Part shown: one piece after another, positions 43,815 through 52,319 of the stretch | Layout: each line of letters starts with the position of its first letter | How positions within the stretch are numbered: position 1 is the first letter of the stretch | Assembly (NCBI RefSeq): GCF_002094855.1 | Contig: NZ_ARYN01000013.1 | Location: 62,001 to 126,000, forward strand | Source: Zunongwangia atlantica 22II14-10F7 | GTDB taxonomy: Bacteria > Bacteroidota > Bacteroidia > Flavobacteriales > Flavobacteriaceae | Direction: 5' to 3' | Length of the DNA stretch: 64,000 nucleotides | The notes under the pieces: generated by a model | Databases searched by the model: none | What the model was told of the DNA's origin: nothing | Seen by the model: the letters and a program-made list of their open reading frames with translations, nothing else | Program-made: the position numbers and the translations under genes

Positions 43815-44813
43815 TTAAAAAACATAAGTAAAACCAATTCCTAAAAGCTGTTTCCATTGTACACGTGCGCCCAAAGTTTCCAGTTCGCCATCATCGTCGA
43901 TATCTTCCCTATACTTAGTATCATTATCGTATAGCAAATGAGAACCAATATTAGCTTTTATAAAATCGTTTACCTTCATATCAAAAGCCAGTTGCCAGTC
44001 GACATCAATATTCCCAAAGTCTTTTAAATAATCTGAATATAAACTAATCTGGGTATTCATATTTACGTTAGGAAACACCTGCTTTTTAAAATCACTGGTA
44101 ATTAAAAATCCAAACTCAGATCGTACTTTCCTACCCTCTCTAATTAAATTGCCAAGCTCATCATACTCGGCAGGATCTACCCCAAAAGAACCTTCGTTTG
44201 CCAAACGCTGATCGAGTACAAAAGTAGATTTCTCGGTTACCGGAGAGATATAGGCGTTAAAATTCTCGTCTGGATGTGAATATTGTGTACCCACACCAAT
44301 TAAGAGATAACCCGGAGCCATGAATTTAGAAATTGCTGTCTCGGTATTAGGATATCGATATCCATTAGCAAACTGCGTTCTAAAATCGATATTCCCAGAA
44401 TAATACCAGTTAGAGACCGAATCTGTACGATATCCAAAAGTAGTTTTAAACTGAATTTGATCGTCGGTTTTTCGTACTTCCTGACCTTCCTGAGAGTTTA
44501 GGCCATATCTTAAGGACAGGTAATTTTTCCAGCTGGTAAGCTTTTTCTTATAGTTTCTTTCGAATTGCCCGTGGAATAATGCTGAAATGGAATTGTTTCC
44601 ACCGGCATTCCAGTTTACAAAGGCTACTTCACTTAAATTCACTCCAACTGAATTTTTTTCAGACCAGTATATCACTACAGGCTCAACCTCTGCAGAATCT
44701 TGCGGCGACTGTGTGGTGTCTTGCGCCGTTTGATTTTGTGCACACATCGATAAAGAAGAAATACCCAGATAGCATGAAATACAAATTAAACTAATGGTTA
44801 ATCGCACTTTCAT
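43815..44813 (-). CDS. DUF3078 outer-membrane barrel protein
   Basis: The 332-residue protein has a signal peptide ending CAQNQ, then a short Gln/Thr linker and a barrel of about 250 residues. The WSEKNSVGVNLSEVAFVNWN stretch followed by AGGNNSISAL is the diagnostic DUF3078 opening, and the chain ends in the aromatic strand LLGIGFTYVF of outer-membrane proteins. Function is unknown. A TAnnTTTG element and a TTATTTAGATT half-site lie between dxs and its start, similar to the haem promoters. Confidence 0.85.
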   Translation of the reverse strand: MKVRLTISLICISCYLGISSLSMCAQNQTAQDTTQSPQDSAEVEPVVIYWSEKNSVGVNLSEVAFVNWNAGGNNSISALFHGQFERNYKKKLTSWKNYLSLRYGLNSQEGQEVRKTDDQIQFKTTFGYRTDSVSNWYYSGNIDFRTQFANGYRYPNTETAISKFMAPGYLLIGVGTQYSHPDENFNAYISPVTEKSTFVLDQRLANEGSFGVDPAEYDELGNLIREGRKVRSEFGFLITSDFKKQVFPNVNMNTQISLYSDYLKDFGNIDVDWQLAFDMKVNDFIKANIGSHLLYDNDTKYREDIDDDGELETLGARVQWKQLLGIGFTYVF

Positions 44814-44816
44814 TGG

Positions 44817-44846
44817 TTATTTAGATTATTCGGATTCGCAAAATTA
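44817..44846 (-). promoter_or_regulatory. DUF3078 gene promoter with haem-box-like half-site
   Basis: Minus-strand -7 element TAATTTTG lies at 44846-44839. Between it and the start codon sits TTATTTAGATT (plus 44817-44827), identical to the left half of the three palindromes in the haem control region. The inverted second half is not conserved. Confidence 0.35.
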
Positions 44847-44850
44847 AAAT

Positions 44851-46617
44851 TTATAATAAATATTTCACCTGGCGGACAATACTTTTAACGTCGATTCTGG
44901 CAATTTCTTGTAATTCGTCAATTTTTCCGTGCTCTATAAAAGAATCTGGAACTCCCAAACACTTTATTTTACAAGTGTAATTATGGGCCGCTGCAAATTC
45001 TAACACCGCACTTCCAAAACCACCACTTACAATACCATCTTCTAAAGTGATAATACTTTTATATTTACTAAAAACATTATGCAACATAGTTTCATCTAAA
45101 GGTTTAGCAAACCTCATATTGTACAATCCCACCTCGTTTTCTATTTCCTCTAAAGCCAGTTTCGCATTTTTTATAATCGATCCTAAAGCTAAGATTGCAA
45201 GGTTTTCACCTTCTTTTTCACAAACAGCTTTACCTATTTCTATCGCTTGAAAAGGAACCTGCCAATTATTAGTTATTCCTCTACCTCTTGGATAGCGTAT
45301 TGCCATTGGATGTGTTAAACCTAATTGAGCAGTGTACAAAAGCTGCCTTAACTCAATTTCGTTTGCCGGTGCCGCAATAATCATATTCGGGATAGCCCTT
45401 AAATAAGCCAAATCGAACAATCCATGATGTGTAGCGCCATCTTCACCTACCAAACCAGCCCTATCCAAACAAAAAACAACCGGTAAATCCTGCAAAGCAA
45501 CATCGTGAATTACCTGGTCGTAAGCTCGCTGTAAAAAAGTAGAATAAATATTACAAAAAACAACTGCGCCCTGCGTAGCCATCCCGGCAGCTAAGGTCAC
45601 AGCATGCTGTTCGGCAATTCCAACATCAAAAGCTCTTTCAGGAAAAGCTTTCATCATATATTTTAGGGAACTTCCGGTAGGCATTGCGGGAGTAATCCCT
45701 ATAATCTTTTTATTTTCTTTCGCTAATTCAACCAAAGTAAGTCCAAAAACATCCTGATATTTTAGCGGTAAGCCTTCAGAATTTCGTGGCAATAATTCCC
45801 CTGTTTCTGGCTGAAATTTCCCCGGCGCATGATATTTCACCTGGTCTTCTTCAGCTTTCTTTAAACCTTTCCCTTTTTTGGTAATAACATGAAGAAATTT
45901 AGGTCCTTTAATTTGCTGTAGTTCTTTTAGAATCGATAATAAAGCTTCTAGATCATGCCCATCTACCGGCCCAAAATAATTAAAATTAAGAGCCTCGATG
46001 ATATTGCTCTCCTTAGGTTTATATCCAACTTTAGCTTTGGTAAGATATTCTTTTAAAGCACCAACACTAGGATCGATCCCTATTGCATTATCATTTAAGA
46101 TCACCAGCAAATTAGCATTTGTTACTCCGGCATGATTTAAACCTTCAAAAGCCATCCCGCTTGCAATAGATGCATCACCAATAACAGCGATATGGTGTTT
46201 TTCTAAATTTCCGTTTAACCTAGAAGCCAAAGCCATTCCCAGCGCTGCAGAAATAGAAGTTGAAGAATGCCCAACCCCAAAAGTATCATAAACACTTTCT
46301 TCTCTTTTTGGGAATCCGCTTATGCCTCCTAACTGCCTGTTCGTATGAAAATTATTTCTACGACCGGTTAATATCTTGTGTCCATACGCCTGATGACCAA
46401 CATCCCAAACCAATAAATCTTGTGGAGTATCAAAAATAAAATGCAGTGCAATGGTTAATTCTACAACGCCAAGACTCGCACCTAAATGACCTTCTTTTAC
46501 CGCTACAACCTGAATAATGTAATGGCGCAATTCTTTTGCCAGTAGTTGTAATTCCTGGAAAGACAAGTCCCTTAAATCTTCAGGCTTTTCTATTTTATTT
46601 AAAATCTGATACTCCAT
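44851..46617 (-). CDS. dxs: 1-deoxy-D-xylulose-5-phosphate synthase
   Basis: The 588-residue transketolase-like enzyme shows HLGASLGVVELTIALH at the N terminus, the thiamine diphosphate motif GDASIASGMAFEGLNHAG...NDN, and the pyrimidine-domain segment DVGIAEQHAVTLAAGMA with its catalytic Glu. It condenses pyruvate and glyceraldehyde 3-phosphate, the first step of the MEP isoprenoid pathway. It is slightly shorter than the enterobacterial form, as usual in Bacteroidota. Divergent from tadA. Confidence 0.95.
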   Translation of the reverse strand: MEYQILNKIEKPEDLRDLSFQELQLLAKELRHYIIQVVAVKEGHLGASLGVVELTIALHFIFDTPQDLLVWDVGHQAYGHKILTGRRNNFHTNRQLGGISGFPKREESVYDTFGVGHSSTSISAALGMALASRLNGNLEKHHIAVIGDASIASGMAFEGLNHAGVTNANLLVILNDNAIGIDPSVGALKEYLTKAKVGYKPKESNIIEALNFNYFGPVDGHDLEALLSILKELQQIKGPKFLHVITKKGKGLKKAEEDQVKYHAPGKFQPETGELLPRNSEGLPLKYQDVFGLTLVELAKENKKIIGITPAMPTGSSLKYMMKAFPERAFDVGIAEQHAVTLAAGMATQGAVVFCNIYSTFLQRAYDQVIHDVALQDLPVVFCLDRAGLVGEDGATHHGLFDLAYLRAIPNMIIAAPANEIELRQLLYTAQLGLTHPMAIRYPRGRGITNNWQVPFQAIEIGKAVCEKEGENLAILALGSIIKNAKLALEEIENEVGLYNMRFAKPLDETMLHNVFSKYKSIITLEDGIVSGGFGSAVLEFAAAHNYTCKIKCLGVPDSFIEHGKIDELQEIARIDVKSIVRQVKYLL

Positions 46618-46698
46618 AATCTTGACAAATTTAGCTTTATCCTGAAACTAATTTGAATAATTAGTACTTCCTTTTTTATCTTGCTGAAAAATTAAAGC

Positions 46699-47148
46699 GT
46701 GCTTACACCATACGATGATACTTATTTTATGAAAAAGGCTTATGAAGAAGCCGAAATTGCTTTTGAAAAAGGCGAGATTCCTGTAGGTGTAGTGGTAGTT
46801 ATTAAAAATCGAATTATCGCCCGTGGCCACAATCTTACTGAAACTTTAAACGATGTTACCGCTCATGCCGAAATGCAGGCGATTACAGCTGCAGCTGGAT
46901 TTTTAGGAGGAAAATACTTAAGGAACTGCACGATGTATGTTACTTTAGAACCTTGCCAGATGTGTGCCGGCGCGCTGTATTGGAGTCAGCTTTCTAGATT
47001 GGTTTTTGGAGCAAAAGATGAGCATCGCGGTTACCAAAAATTTGGCGTACAACTGCACCCAAAAACAGAAGTTACCAATGGCATTATGGAACAGGAATGC
47101 GGCCAACTTCTTAAGCGCTTTTTTATAGAAAAACGCAACCTTAACTAG
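46699..47148 (+). CDS. tadA: tRNA-specific adenosine deaminase
   Basis: The 149-residue deaminase has the zinc motifs HAEMQAI and PCQMCAGAL with catalytic Glu, and the TadA strand GEIPVGVVVVIKN. It converts A34 to inosine in tRNA-Arg(ACG). The start is GTG at 46699: the frame has a stop codon just upstream (46693) and the residues LTPYDDTYFMKKA before the first internal Met match the usual TadA N terminus, so the internal ATG would cut a conserved helix. It has a C-terminal His-free tail typical of the family. Confidence 0.92.
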   Translation: MLTPYDDTYFMKKAYEEAEIAFEKGEIPVGVVVVIKNRIIARGHNLTETLNDVTAHAEMQAITAAAGFLGGKYLRNCTMYVTLEPCQMCAGALYWSQLSRLVFGAKDEHRGYQKFGVQLHPKTEVTNGIMEQECGQLLKRFFIEKRNLN

Positions 47149-47304
47149 GCTATTCCCGGGCTTATTGGTTTTTATGAAAATTTTTAGGCTTCCGGAATCA
47201 AAAGTGTTATAGATAGTTAAAATTTATTCCCATCTCTGATTTTTTTTGAAATTTCACATCGCCCAAGCGCAATTTCGACTTTTCAAAAAACTAATAGAAT
47301 ATAC

Positions 47305-50300
47305 ATGGTGAATAGATTTATACTTCAGCAAACCTCTTTCAGTTTTAATAAAATTTACTTCGCTTTTTGCCTAATCTTAGCAATTAGCAGCACCTATTCT
47401 TACGCTCAACAACCTGGCAGAAAAGTGTCTCAAACTTTTTATTTTACAGGAAATACGGGGGTAGACGAATCCAGTTATACTCAGGAGGTACTTTCAGCAA
47501 TAAATAAAATGTCGCAACAAGATGAGAAAGCGACATTTGTTGCAATTGGTAATATCACAGCAAAAAATGGTTTTCCTCCAAAGAAAAAAGACAGGGAAAA
47601 AGCTGAAGAATTGCTTCGTAAAAACCTTATGGAGCCCATGGAAAATTTTAACGGGCGTGTAATTTATACTCCGGGTAAAAACGAATGGAACAAAAACGGC
47701 CATGAAAATATCGATGATATGGAGTCTTTTATACAAGACAATAGTAAAGCTGAATTTTGGCCAAACGATGGTTGTGTAAGAGAACTTGAAGATTTAGATA
47801 CTGAAAATATTGAATTATTAATGGTAGATTCTCAATGGTTTTTAGAAGATTGGGACGATCATTTATACATTAATAATAAGTGCGAATTAAAAACACGCGC
47901 CGATTTTTTTACCAAGTTTAAAGATGATCTTAAAGACGAACAAAACAAAACGGTAATTGTAGCAATACATCACCCGGTTTTAAGCAATACAAGACAGGGA
48001 TTTTTTGAAAAAACAGGCGGATTTAAAAAAGAAGATTACCACAGCCAGCAGCGAGAACAATTAAGAGGGACTTTAGAAACACTGGCGAGTATGTTCCCAG
48101 ATGTGATTTTTGTTTCTGCAAGTGACGAGAATTTGCAGTATTTAGCAGACGACGGAATTCCTCAAATTATTAGTGGTACTGCCGGAAAAAAAACCAGAAA
48201 AGCAAGAGCAGATGAAGATGATGGCCAATTTGCCTCAAGCGATCATGGTTTTGCCAGACTTACTGTTTACGACGATAACAGCTCTGAAGTTGAATTTTAT
48301 TCAGTTGAAAATGGAACTCCTGAAAAATTATTCAGTAAAATCATCAAAAGACAGCAAACAACGATGGACGAAGTTTCTTATCACGATATAAGTGACTGGT
48401 CATCTACCAAAAAAGCCTCTATTTATACTGAAGAAGAAACCTCTAAAACCGGTTTATACAATTTCTTCTGGGGTACCCATTATCGTGATGTTTATAGCAA
48501 AGAAATAGAAGCTCCTGTTTTAGATCTTAGCAAACTACCAGGTAATCCCGTTGCGATTTCTGAAGGTGGTGGGCACCAATCAAGATCGGTAAGAATAAAG
48601 GATGATAATGATCATGAATTTACATTAAGGGAACTTAGAAAAAGTGCCGTTAGATTTATACAATCTGCCATTAAAAACCATTATGTAGAGGATTATATGC
48701 AAAACACCGTGGCAGAAAGAATTGTGCAGGATTTTTATACCACGGCACATCCTTATGCTCCTTTTGCCTTAAATCCTATCTTAGACACGCTTAATATTTA
48801 TAATGCAGAGCCAGAAATCTACTATCTGCCAAAGCAAAAAAACCTGGATATCTTTAACGAAGATTATGGTGATAAACTTTATATGATGGAAGTTCACGCC
48901 GGGGACGAGAATAAAGACAATCCTAAATTTGGAAGTCCAGATGATATTGTATCTACTACAGATCTTTTACTGGATATGCGCGACTCTAAAGAATATCAAA
49001 TTAACCAGGCTTCCTGGGTTAAAGCGCGTATGGTAGATATGCTTATTGGAGACTGGGATCGTCACTTCGATCAATGGCGTTTTTCTGAATTTGAGCAGGA
49101 AGACGATACAAAACTTTATGAGCCGATACGAAGAGATCGCGACCAGGCATTTCCAAGATACGATGGAATAATCATTAAATTACTGCGCCTGGCGATTACC
49201 GATTTCAGAAAAATGCAGGATTATGAAAAAGGCGTTAAAAACGTTAAGTGGCTAAATTTTGATGGCTATGCTTTAGACCAGGCATTTATTAAAGATCTTA
49301 GCTGGGAAGATTGGAAAAAGCAGGTTGAATTTATCCAAAATCAGCTTACAGATCAGGTAATCGAAGATTCTTTTAAAGTCTTACCAGAAGAAGTTCAGGA
49401 TCAATCTATAGAAGATATCAAAAAAGCAATGAAAGAACGCCGTGATAATCTTTTAGAACCTGCTCGTGCCTATTACGAGTATTTAAACCGTTTTCAGGTA
49501 ATTACCGGAACAGAAGAAGATGACAAATTCCTAATCACCAGAAAGCCTGATGGAAAAACTACCATTTCTATAGAATCTGAAGATGAAATTGTTTACGAAC
49601 ACACCTACGATAAAAAATTAACTAAAGAAATCTGGATTTACGGTTTAGATGGTAAGGACGATTTTAAAATTGAAGGTGATGGTGACCATCCAATTAAACT
49701 TAAAGTTATAGGTGGAGAAAATAACGACAGCTACGATTTTGAAAATAACCGCAACGCCAAGCTTTACGATTATAAAAACAAGAAGAATACTGTTAAAGGC
49801 AGTAGCAGCAAATGGCTGGTAGACGATTATGACATTAATAATTACGATCCAGACAAAAGAAAATACAGCACAAATACCGTATTCCCGGCAATTGGCTGGG
49901 ATCCGGATGCCGGCTTTAAAGTTGGAGTTTCAGACACTTATACAACTTATGGATTAGCCAATAATCCATTCCAAACTCAGCATGAATTTGGCGCTGCATA
50001 TTTTTCAGCTACTAATGGATTTGAATTCACTTACGCAGGAGAATTTGCTCATATTTTCCATAACTGGAACTTTGGGATCGAAGCTGGATTTACAAGTCCT
50101 AATTATGCGATCAACTTTTTTGGCTACGGAAATGAAACCAGTTACGATGACGATGCAGTAGATAGAGATTATAACCGAGTAGGAATTGCACAGTGGAACA
50201 TAGCTCCTTCGTTAATCTATAGAAATGGAAGCGGAATAAACTTCGCCATTAAACCAATGCTAGAATCTCACGAAGTAGATTATAAAATGAATGAAGCTAC

Positions 50301-50913
50301 AGGCGAATTTTTCAACCCTGAAAATGATGTTTTTGAAAGTCAGGTTTACGCCGGTGGGGAGCTTTCATTTCAGTATAAAAATAAAGGGAACGAGCTGGCA
50401 TTTCCAAGAAGAGGATTTCAGTTCGATTTAGCTACAGGTTATAAGACAAATATCGACGAATTCAACAACGAATTCGTATATTTGAAACCATCTTTATCTA
50501 TAGATTATCCGTTACATGAAAGTGGGCTGGCAGTGATTGCAACTAAGATTGGGAGCCAGATGATTTTTGGTGATAACTACGAATTTTATCATGCAGCAAC
50601 CTTAGGTGGTAATCATAGTTTAAGAGGGTATAGAAACGAAAGATTTAATGGTAAAACATCATTTTACCAGAGTACAGATTTAAGAGTAGGACTTGCTAAA
50701 TTCAGGACTAATTTTATCCCGGTAAGAATGGGAATTACTTTAGGTTTTGATTATGGTCGCGTTTGGGAAGACAACGACAACTCAGATGTTTGGCACAACG
50801 ATTTTGGAGGTTCTATTTTTATAAATGGGTTTAATGCACTTTCAGGTAATTTAGGATTATATCATAGCGAAGATGGAAACAGAGTAATGTTCTCGCTAGG
50901 ATTTAACTTCTAA
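47305..50913 (+). CDS. Large surface protein: degenerate metallophosphoesterase + kinase-like region + Omp85-type barrel
   Basis: The 1202-residue protein has a signal peptide (FAFCLILAISSTYSYAQ), a calcineurin-like phosphoesterase domain (about 45-345), a middle region with DWDRHFDQW (583-591) and RRDRDQAF (609-616), and a C-terminal outer-membrane barrel (about 860-1202) with the Omp85 motif LRGYRNERF. The phosphoesterase metal motifs are changed: GNTG (49) for GDxG, GN (82-83) for GD, GKNEW (124-128) for GNHDW and ASDENLQY for GHxHNLQ; only HHP (222-224) stays. The middle has the order of conserved segments of the Bacteroidota BamA/phosphoesterase family. Role unknown; surface exposed by inference. 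Confidence 0.8.
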   Translation: MVNRFILQQTSFSFNKIYFAFCLILAISSTYSYAQQPGRKVSQTFYFTGNTGVDESSYTQEVLSAINKMSQQDEKATFVAIGNITAKNGFPPKKKDREKAEELLRKNLMEPMENFNGRVIYTPGKNEWNKNGHENIDDMESFIQDNSKAEFWPNDGCVRELEDLDTENIELLMVDSQWFLEDWDDHLYINNKCELKTRADFFTKFKDDLKDEQNKTVIVAIHHPVLSNTRQGFFEKTGGFKKEDYHSQQREQLRGTLETLASMFPDVIFVSASDENLQYLADDGIPQIISGTAGKKTRKARADEDDGQFASSDHGFARLTVYDDNSSEVEFYSVENGTPEKLFSKIIKRQQTTMDEVSYHDISDWSSTKKASIYTEEETSKTGLYNFFWGTHYRDVYSKEIEAPVLDLSKLPGNPVAISEGGGHQSRSVRIKDDNDHEFTLRELRKSAVRFIQSAIKNHYVEDYMQNTVAERIVQDFYTTAHPYAPFALNPILDTLNIYNAEPEIYYLPKQKNLDIFNEDYGDKLYMMEVHAGDENKDNPKFGSPDDIVSTTDLLLDMRDSKEYQINQASWVKARMVDMLIGDWDRHFDQWRFSEFEQEDDTKLYEPIRRDRDQAFPRYDGIIIKLLRLAITDFRKMQDYEKGVKNVKWLNFDGYALDQAFIKDLSWEDWKKQVEFIQNQLTDQVIEDSFKVLPEEVQDQSIEDIKKAMKERRDNLLEPARAYYEYLNRFQVITGTEEDDKFLITRKPDGKTTISIESEDEIVYEHTYDKKLTKEIWIYGLDGKDDFKIEGDGDHPIKLKVIGGENNDSYDFENNRNAKLYDYKNKKNTVKGSSSKWLVDDYDINNYDPDKRKYSTNTVFPAIGWDPDAGFKVGVSDTYTTYGLANNPFQTQHEFGAAYFSATNGFEFTYAGEFAHIFHNWNFGIEAGFTSPNYAINFFGYGNETSYDDDAVDRDYNRVGIAQWNIAPSLIYRNGSGINFAIKPMLESHEVDYKMNEATGEFFNPENDVFESQVYAGGELSFQYKNKGNELAFPRRGFQFDLATGYKTNIDEFNNEFVYLKPSLSIDYPLHESGLAVIATKIGSQMIFGDNYEFYHAATLGGNHSLRGYRNERFNGKTSFYQSTDLRVGLAKFRTNFIPVRMGITLGFDYGRVWEDNDNSDVWHNDFGGSIFINGFNALSGNLGLYHSEDGNRVMFSLGFNF

Positions 50914-50924
50914 AATATTAATAA

Positions 50925-51515
50925 ATGAATGTAAATAAACCGGTATTTAGTTATATCGAATTTTACGAATGGACGGTACAGCTGGTAAAAAACAAACAGA
51001 CTTCCGGAGAAAAACAAACCGAAAATCTTATAAAATTTACCGAACTTAATTTAAGCCGAATGAAAAGGCTAAATAAAACGACAAAACTAATTCCTGAATT
51101 AGAGAATTTTGTGACCACACTTAAAAAACCGCAGGTGTGGTATGTAATTACTGAAGCCTGGTGTGGGGATAGTGCCCAAAACCTACCAGTGATTGGTGAA
51201 ATTGCTGCTGCTGGCAACAAAATTGATTTAAGGGTCATTCTTAGAGATGAAAACCCTGAATTAATTGAGAAATATCATACTAACGGCAGTAAATCGATAC
51301 CTAAACTAATTGCTTTTTCTGAAGAAGGAGTAGAATTATTTACCTGGGGCCCAAGACCAAAAACTGCACAAGATTTGGTTATGGACTGGAAAGAAAACCC
51401 TGCCGGTAGAGATTTTGAAGCTTTCGAAAAAGAATTACACACCTGGTACACCAAAGACAAAACACAAACTACCCAAAAAGAATTTCTGGAGATTTTAACC
51501 AATCTTAAATACTAA
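50925..51515 (+). CDS. Thioredoxin family protein
   Basis: The 196-residue protein contains a thioredoxin-like fold with WYVITEAWCGDSAQNLPVIG; the active site reads WCGDS, with one cysteine only in place of CxxC, then the cis-Pro strand SKSIPKLIAF. No signal peptide is visible, so it acts in the cytoplasm, perhaps as a peroxiredoxin-like or chaperone-like partner rather than a disulfide exchanger. It begins 12 bases after the large surface-protein gene and is probably co-transcribed with it. A perfect palindromic terminator follows. Confidence 0.8.
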   Translation: MNVNKPVFSYIEFYEWTVQLVKNKQTSGEKQTENLIKFTELNLSRMKRLNKTTKLIPELENFVTTLKKPQVWYVITEAWCGDSAQNLPVIGEIAAAGNKIDLRVILRDENPELIEKYHTNGSKSIPKLIAFSEEGVELFTWGPRPKTAQDLVMDWKENPAGRDFEAFEKELHTWYTKDKTQTTQKEFLEILTNLKY

Positions 51516-51520
51516 AAAAA

Positions 51521-51559
51521 ATGAGGGCTGAAATTGTACAATTTCAGCCCTCATTTTTT
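51521..51559. terminator. Bidirectional terminator with a perfect 34-bp palindrome
   Basis: Bases 51521-51537 (ATGAGGGCTGAAATTGT) are followed without a gap by their exact inverted copy at 51538-51554. An A run precedes and a T run follows, so it can stop transcription from both sides. Confidence 0.9.
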
Positions 51560-51580
51560 AAAGCTTTAGAAATTCTAGAA

Positions 51581-51620
51581 AAAAGAAAAGGCTGCCAACA
51601 AGCGTTGATCAGCCCTTTTC
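51581..51620 (-). terminator. Second hairpin terminator, minus strand
   Basis: AAAAGGCTG (51586-51594) pairs with CAGCCCTTTT (51610-51619) with one bulged base and a 15-base loop. The T-rich flank is on the minus strand. It may end the 24-codon frame at 51641-51715 or the gene at 51834. Confidence 0.6.
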
Positions 51621-51640
51621 TCACTCTCTCTCACTTAAAA

Positions 51641-51715
51641 TCAATTACAAATACTGAGTTCTTCAGAATTTGTTTCCGGGGAATCAGATTTAGGAATGAT
51701 TGCCCAGAAATACAT
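51641..51715 (-). CDS. Possible 24-residue peptide
   Basis: A minus-strand ATG at 51715 opens a 24-codon frame (start MYFWAIIPKSDSPETN) ending at TGA 51641. An A/G-rich stretch with AAGGAAA lies 8-14 bases upstream, a TACTTTTG promoter-like element further upstream and a terminator hairpin directly downstream. This gene-like framing is the only support. No domain is possible at this length. Confidence 0.3.
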   Translation of the reverse strand: MYFWAIIPKSDSPETNSEELSICN

Positions 51716-51833
51716 TTTAATTTCTTTCCTTTTTAGCTTTAAGACAAACAGCTGATTCAAAAGTATAAATTGAATGCCGTTTAAATTGTTAACAGCTTGT
51801 TATTTCACTTTATTTTAAGCTTTTAGAGCTACC

Positions 51834-52229
51834 TTATTTTTGCTCGGTTTTTAGTTCTTCACTATCTCTTGCCATCATCACAAATAGGTAGTCACCACTT
51901 TCTTCTTTAAAATTGAATTCTTCGCCAATAAGCTCCCAACCTTCAACATTATATTTTTTTATGAGTTTTATTAATCCATTAAAATCATAATGATTAAAAA
52001 GCTTAGATCGTTTTTGTTTGATTTTCTGGTAATCTTCTCCGTTTAAAGAAACATAGGCCATATTATACTTAAAACTATACGGACCATAGACTATGCTTAG
52101 ATAATCTTTTCGAATAGCTTTATGATTAGAAACTTCAGGTGAAATTGCTAAAGAATCTGTTTCCTGAGCGCTCACCATAATAGAAAACCCGAAAACAATT
52201 AAAATCGAAAGTAGTTTGAAAAATTTCAT
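51834..52229 (-). CDS. Secreted or periplasmic protein of unknown function
   Basis: The 131-residue protein has the signal peptide MKFFKLLSILIVFGFSIMVSAQ and a mature part of about 110 residues with Lys and Tyr rich segments (YGPYSFKYNMAYVSLNGEDY, then HYDFNGLIKLIKKYNVEGWE). The second half resembles the short alpha-beta domain of DUF4177-like proteins (NVEGWELIGEEF, where W-E-L follows a central helix). That is a weak likeness. It is monocistronic. Confidence 0.65.
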   Translation of the reverse strand: MKFFKLLSILIVFGFSIMVSAQETDSLAISPEVSNHKAIRKDYLSIVYGPYSFKYNMAYVSLNGEDYQKIKQKRSKLFNHYDFNGLIKLIKKYNVEGWELIGEEFNFKEESGDYLFVMMARDSEELKTEQK

Positions 52230-52319
52230 AGGAATACCATTTGAAGTTTTTCAAAAACAAGAATAACTCCAAAGTCTAAAAATCGATAACTTATTTATAC
52301 AAAAAGGGAAATTTCCCCT

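Noticed and set aside
46648-46830. Minus-strand 60-codon frame across the dxs-tadA gap
   Set aside because: It lies mostly inside tadA on the opposite strand and shows no coding bias.
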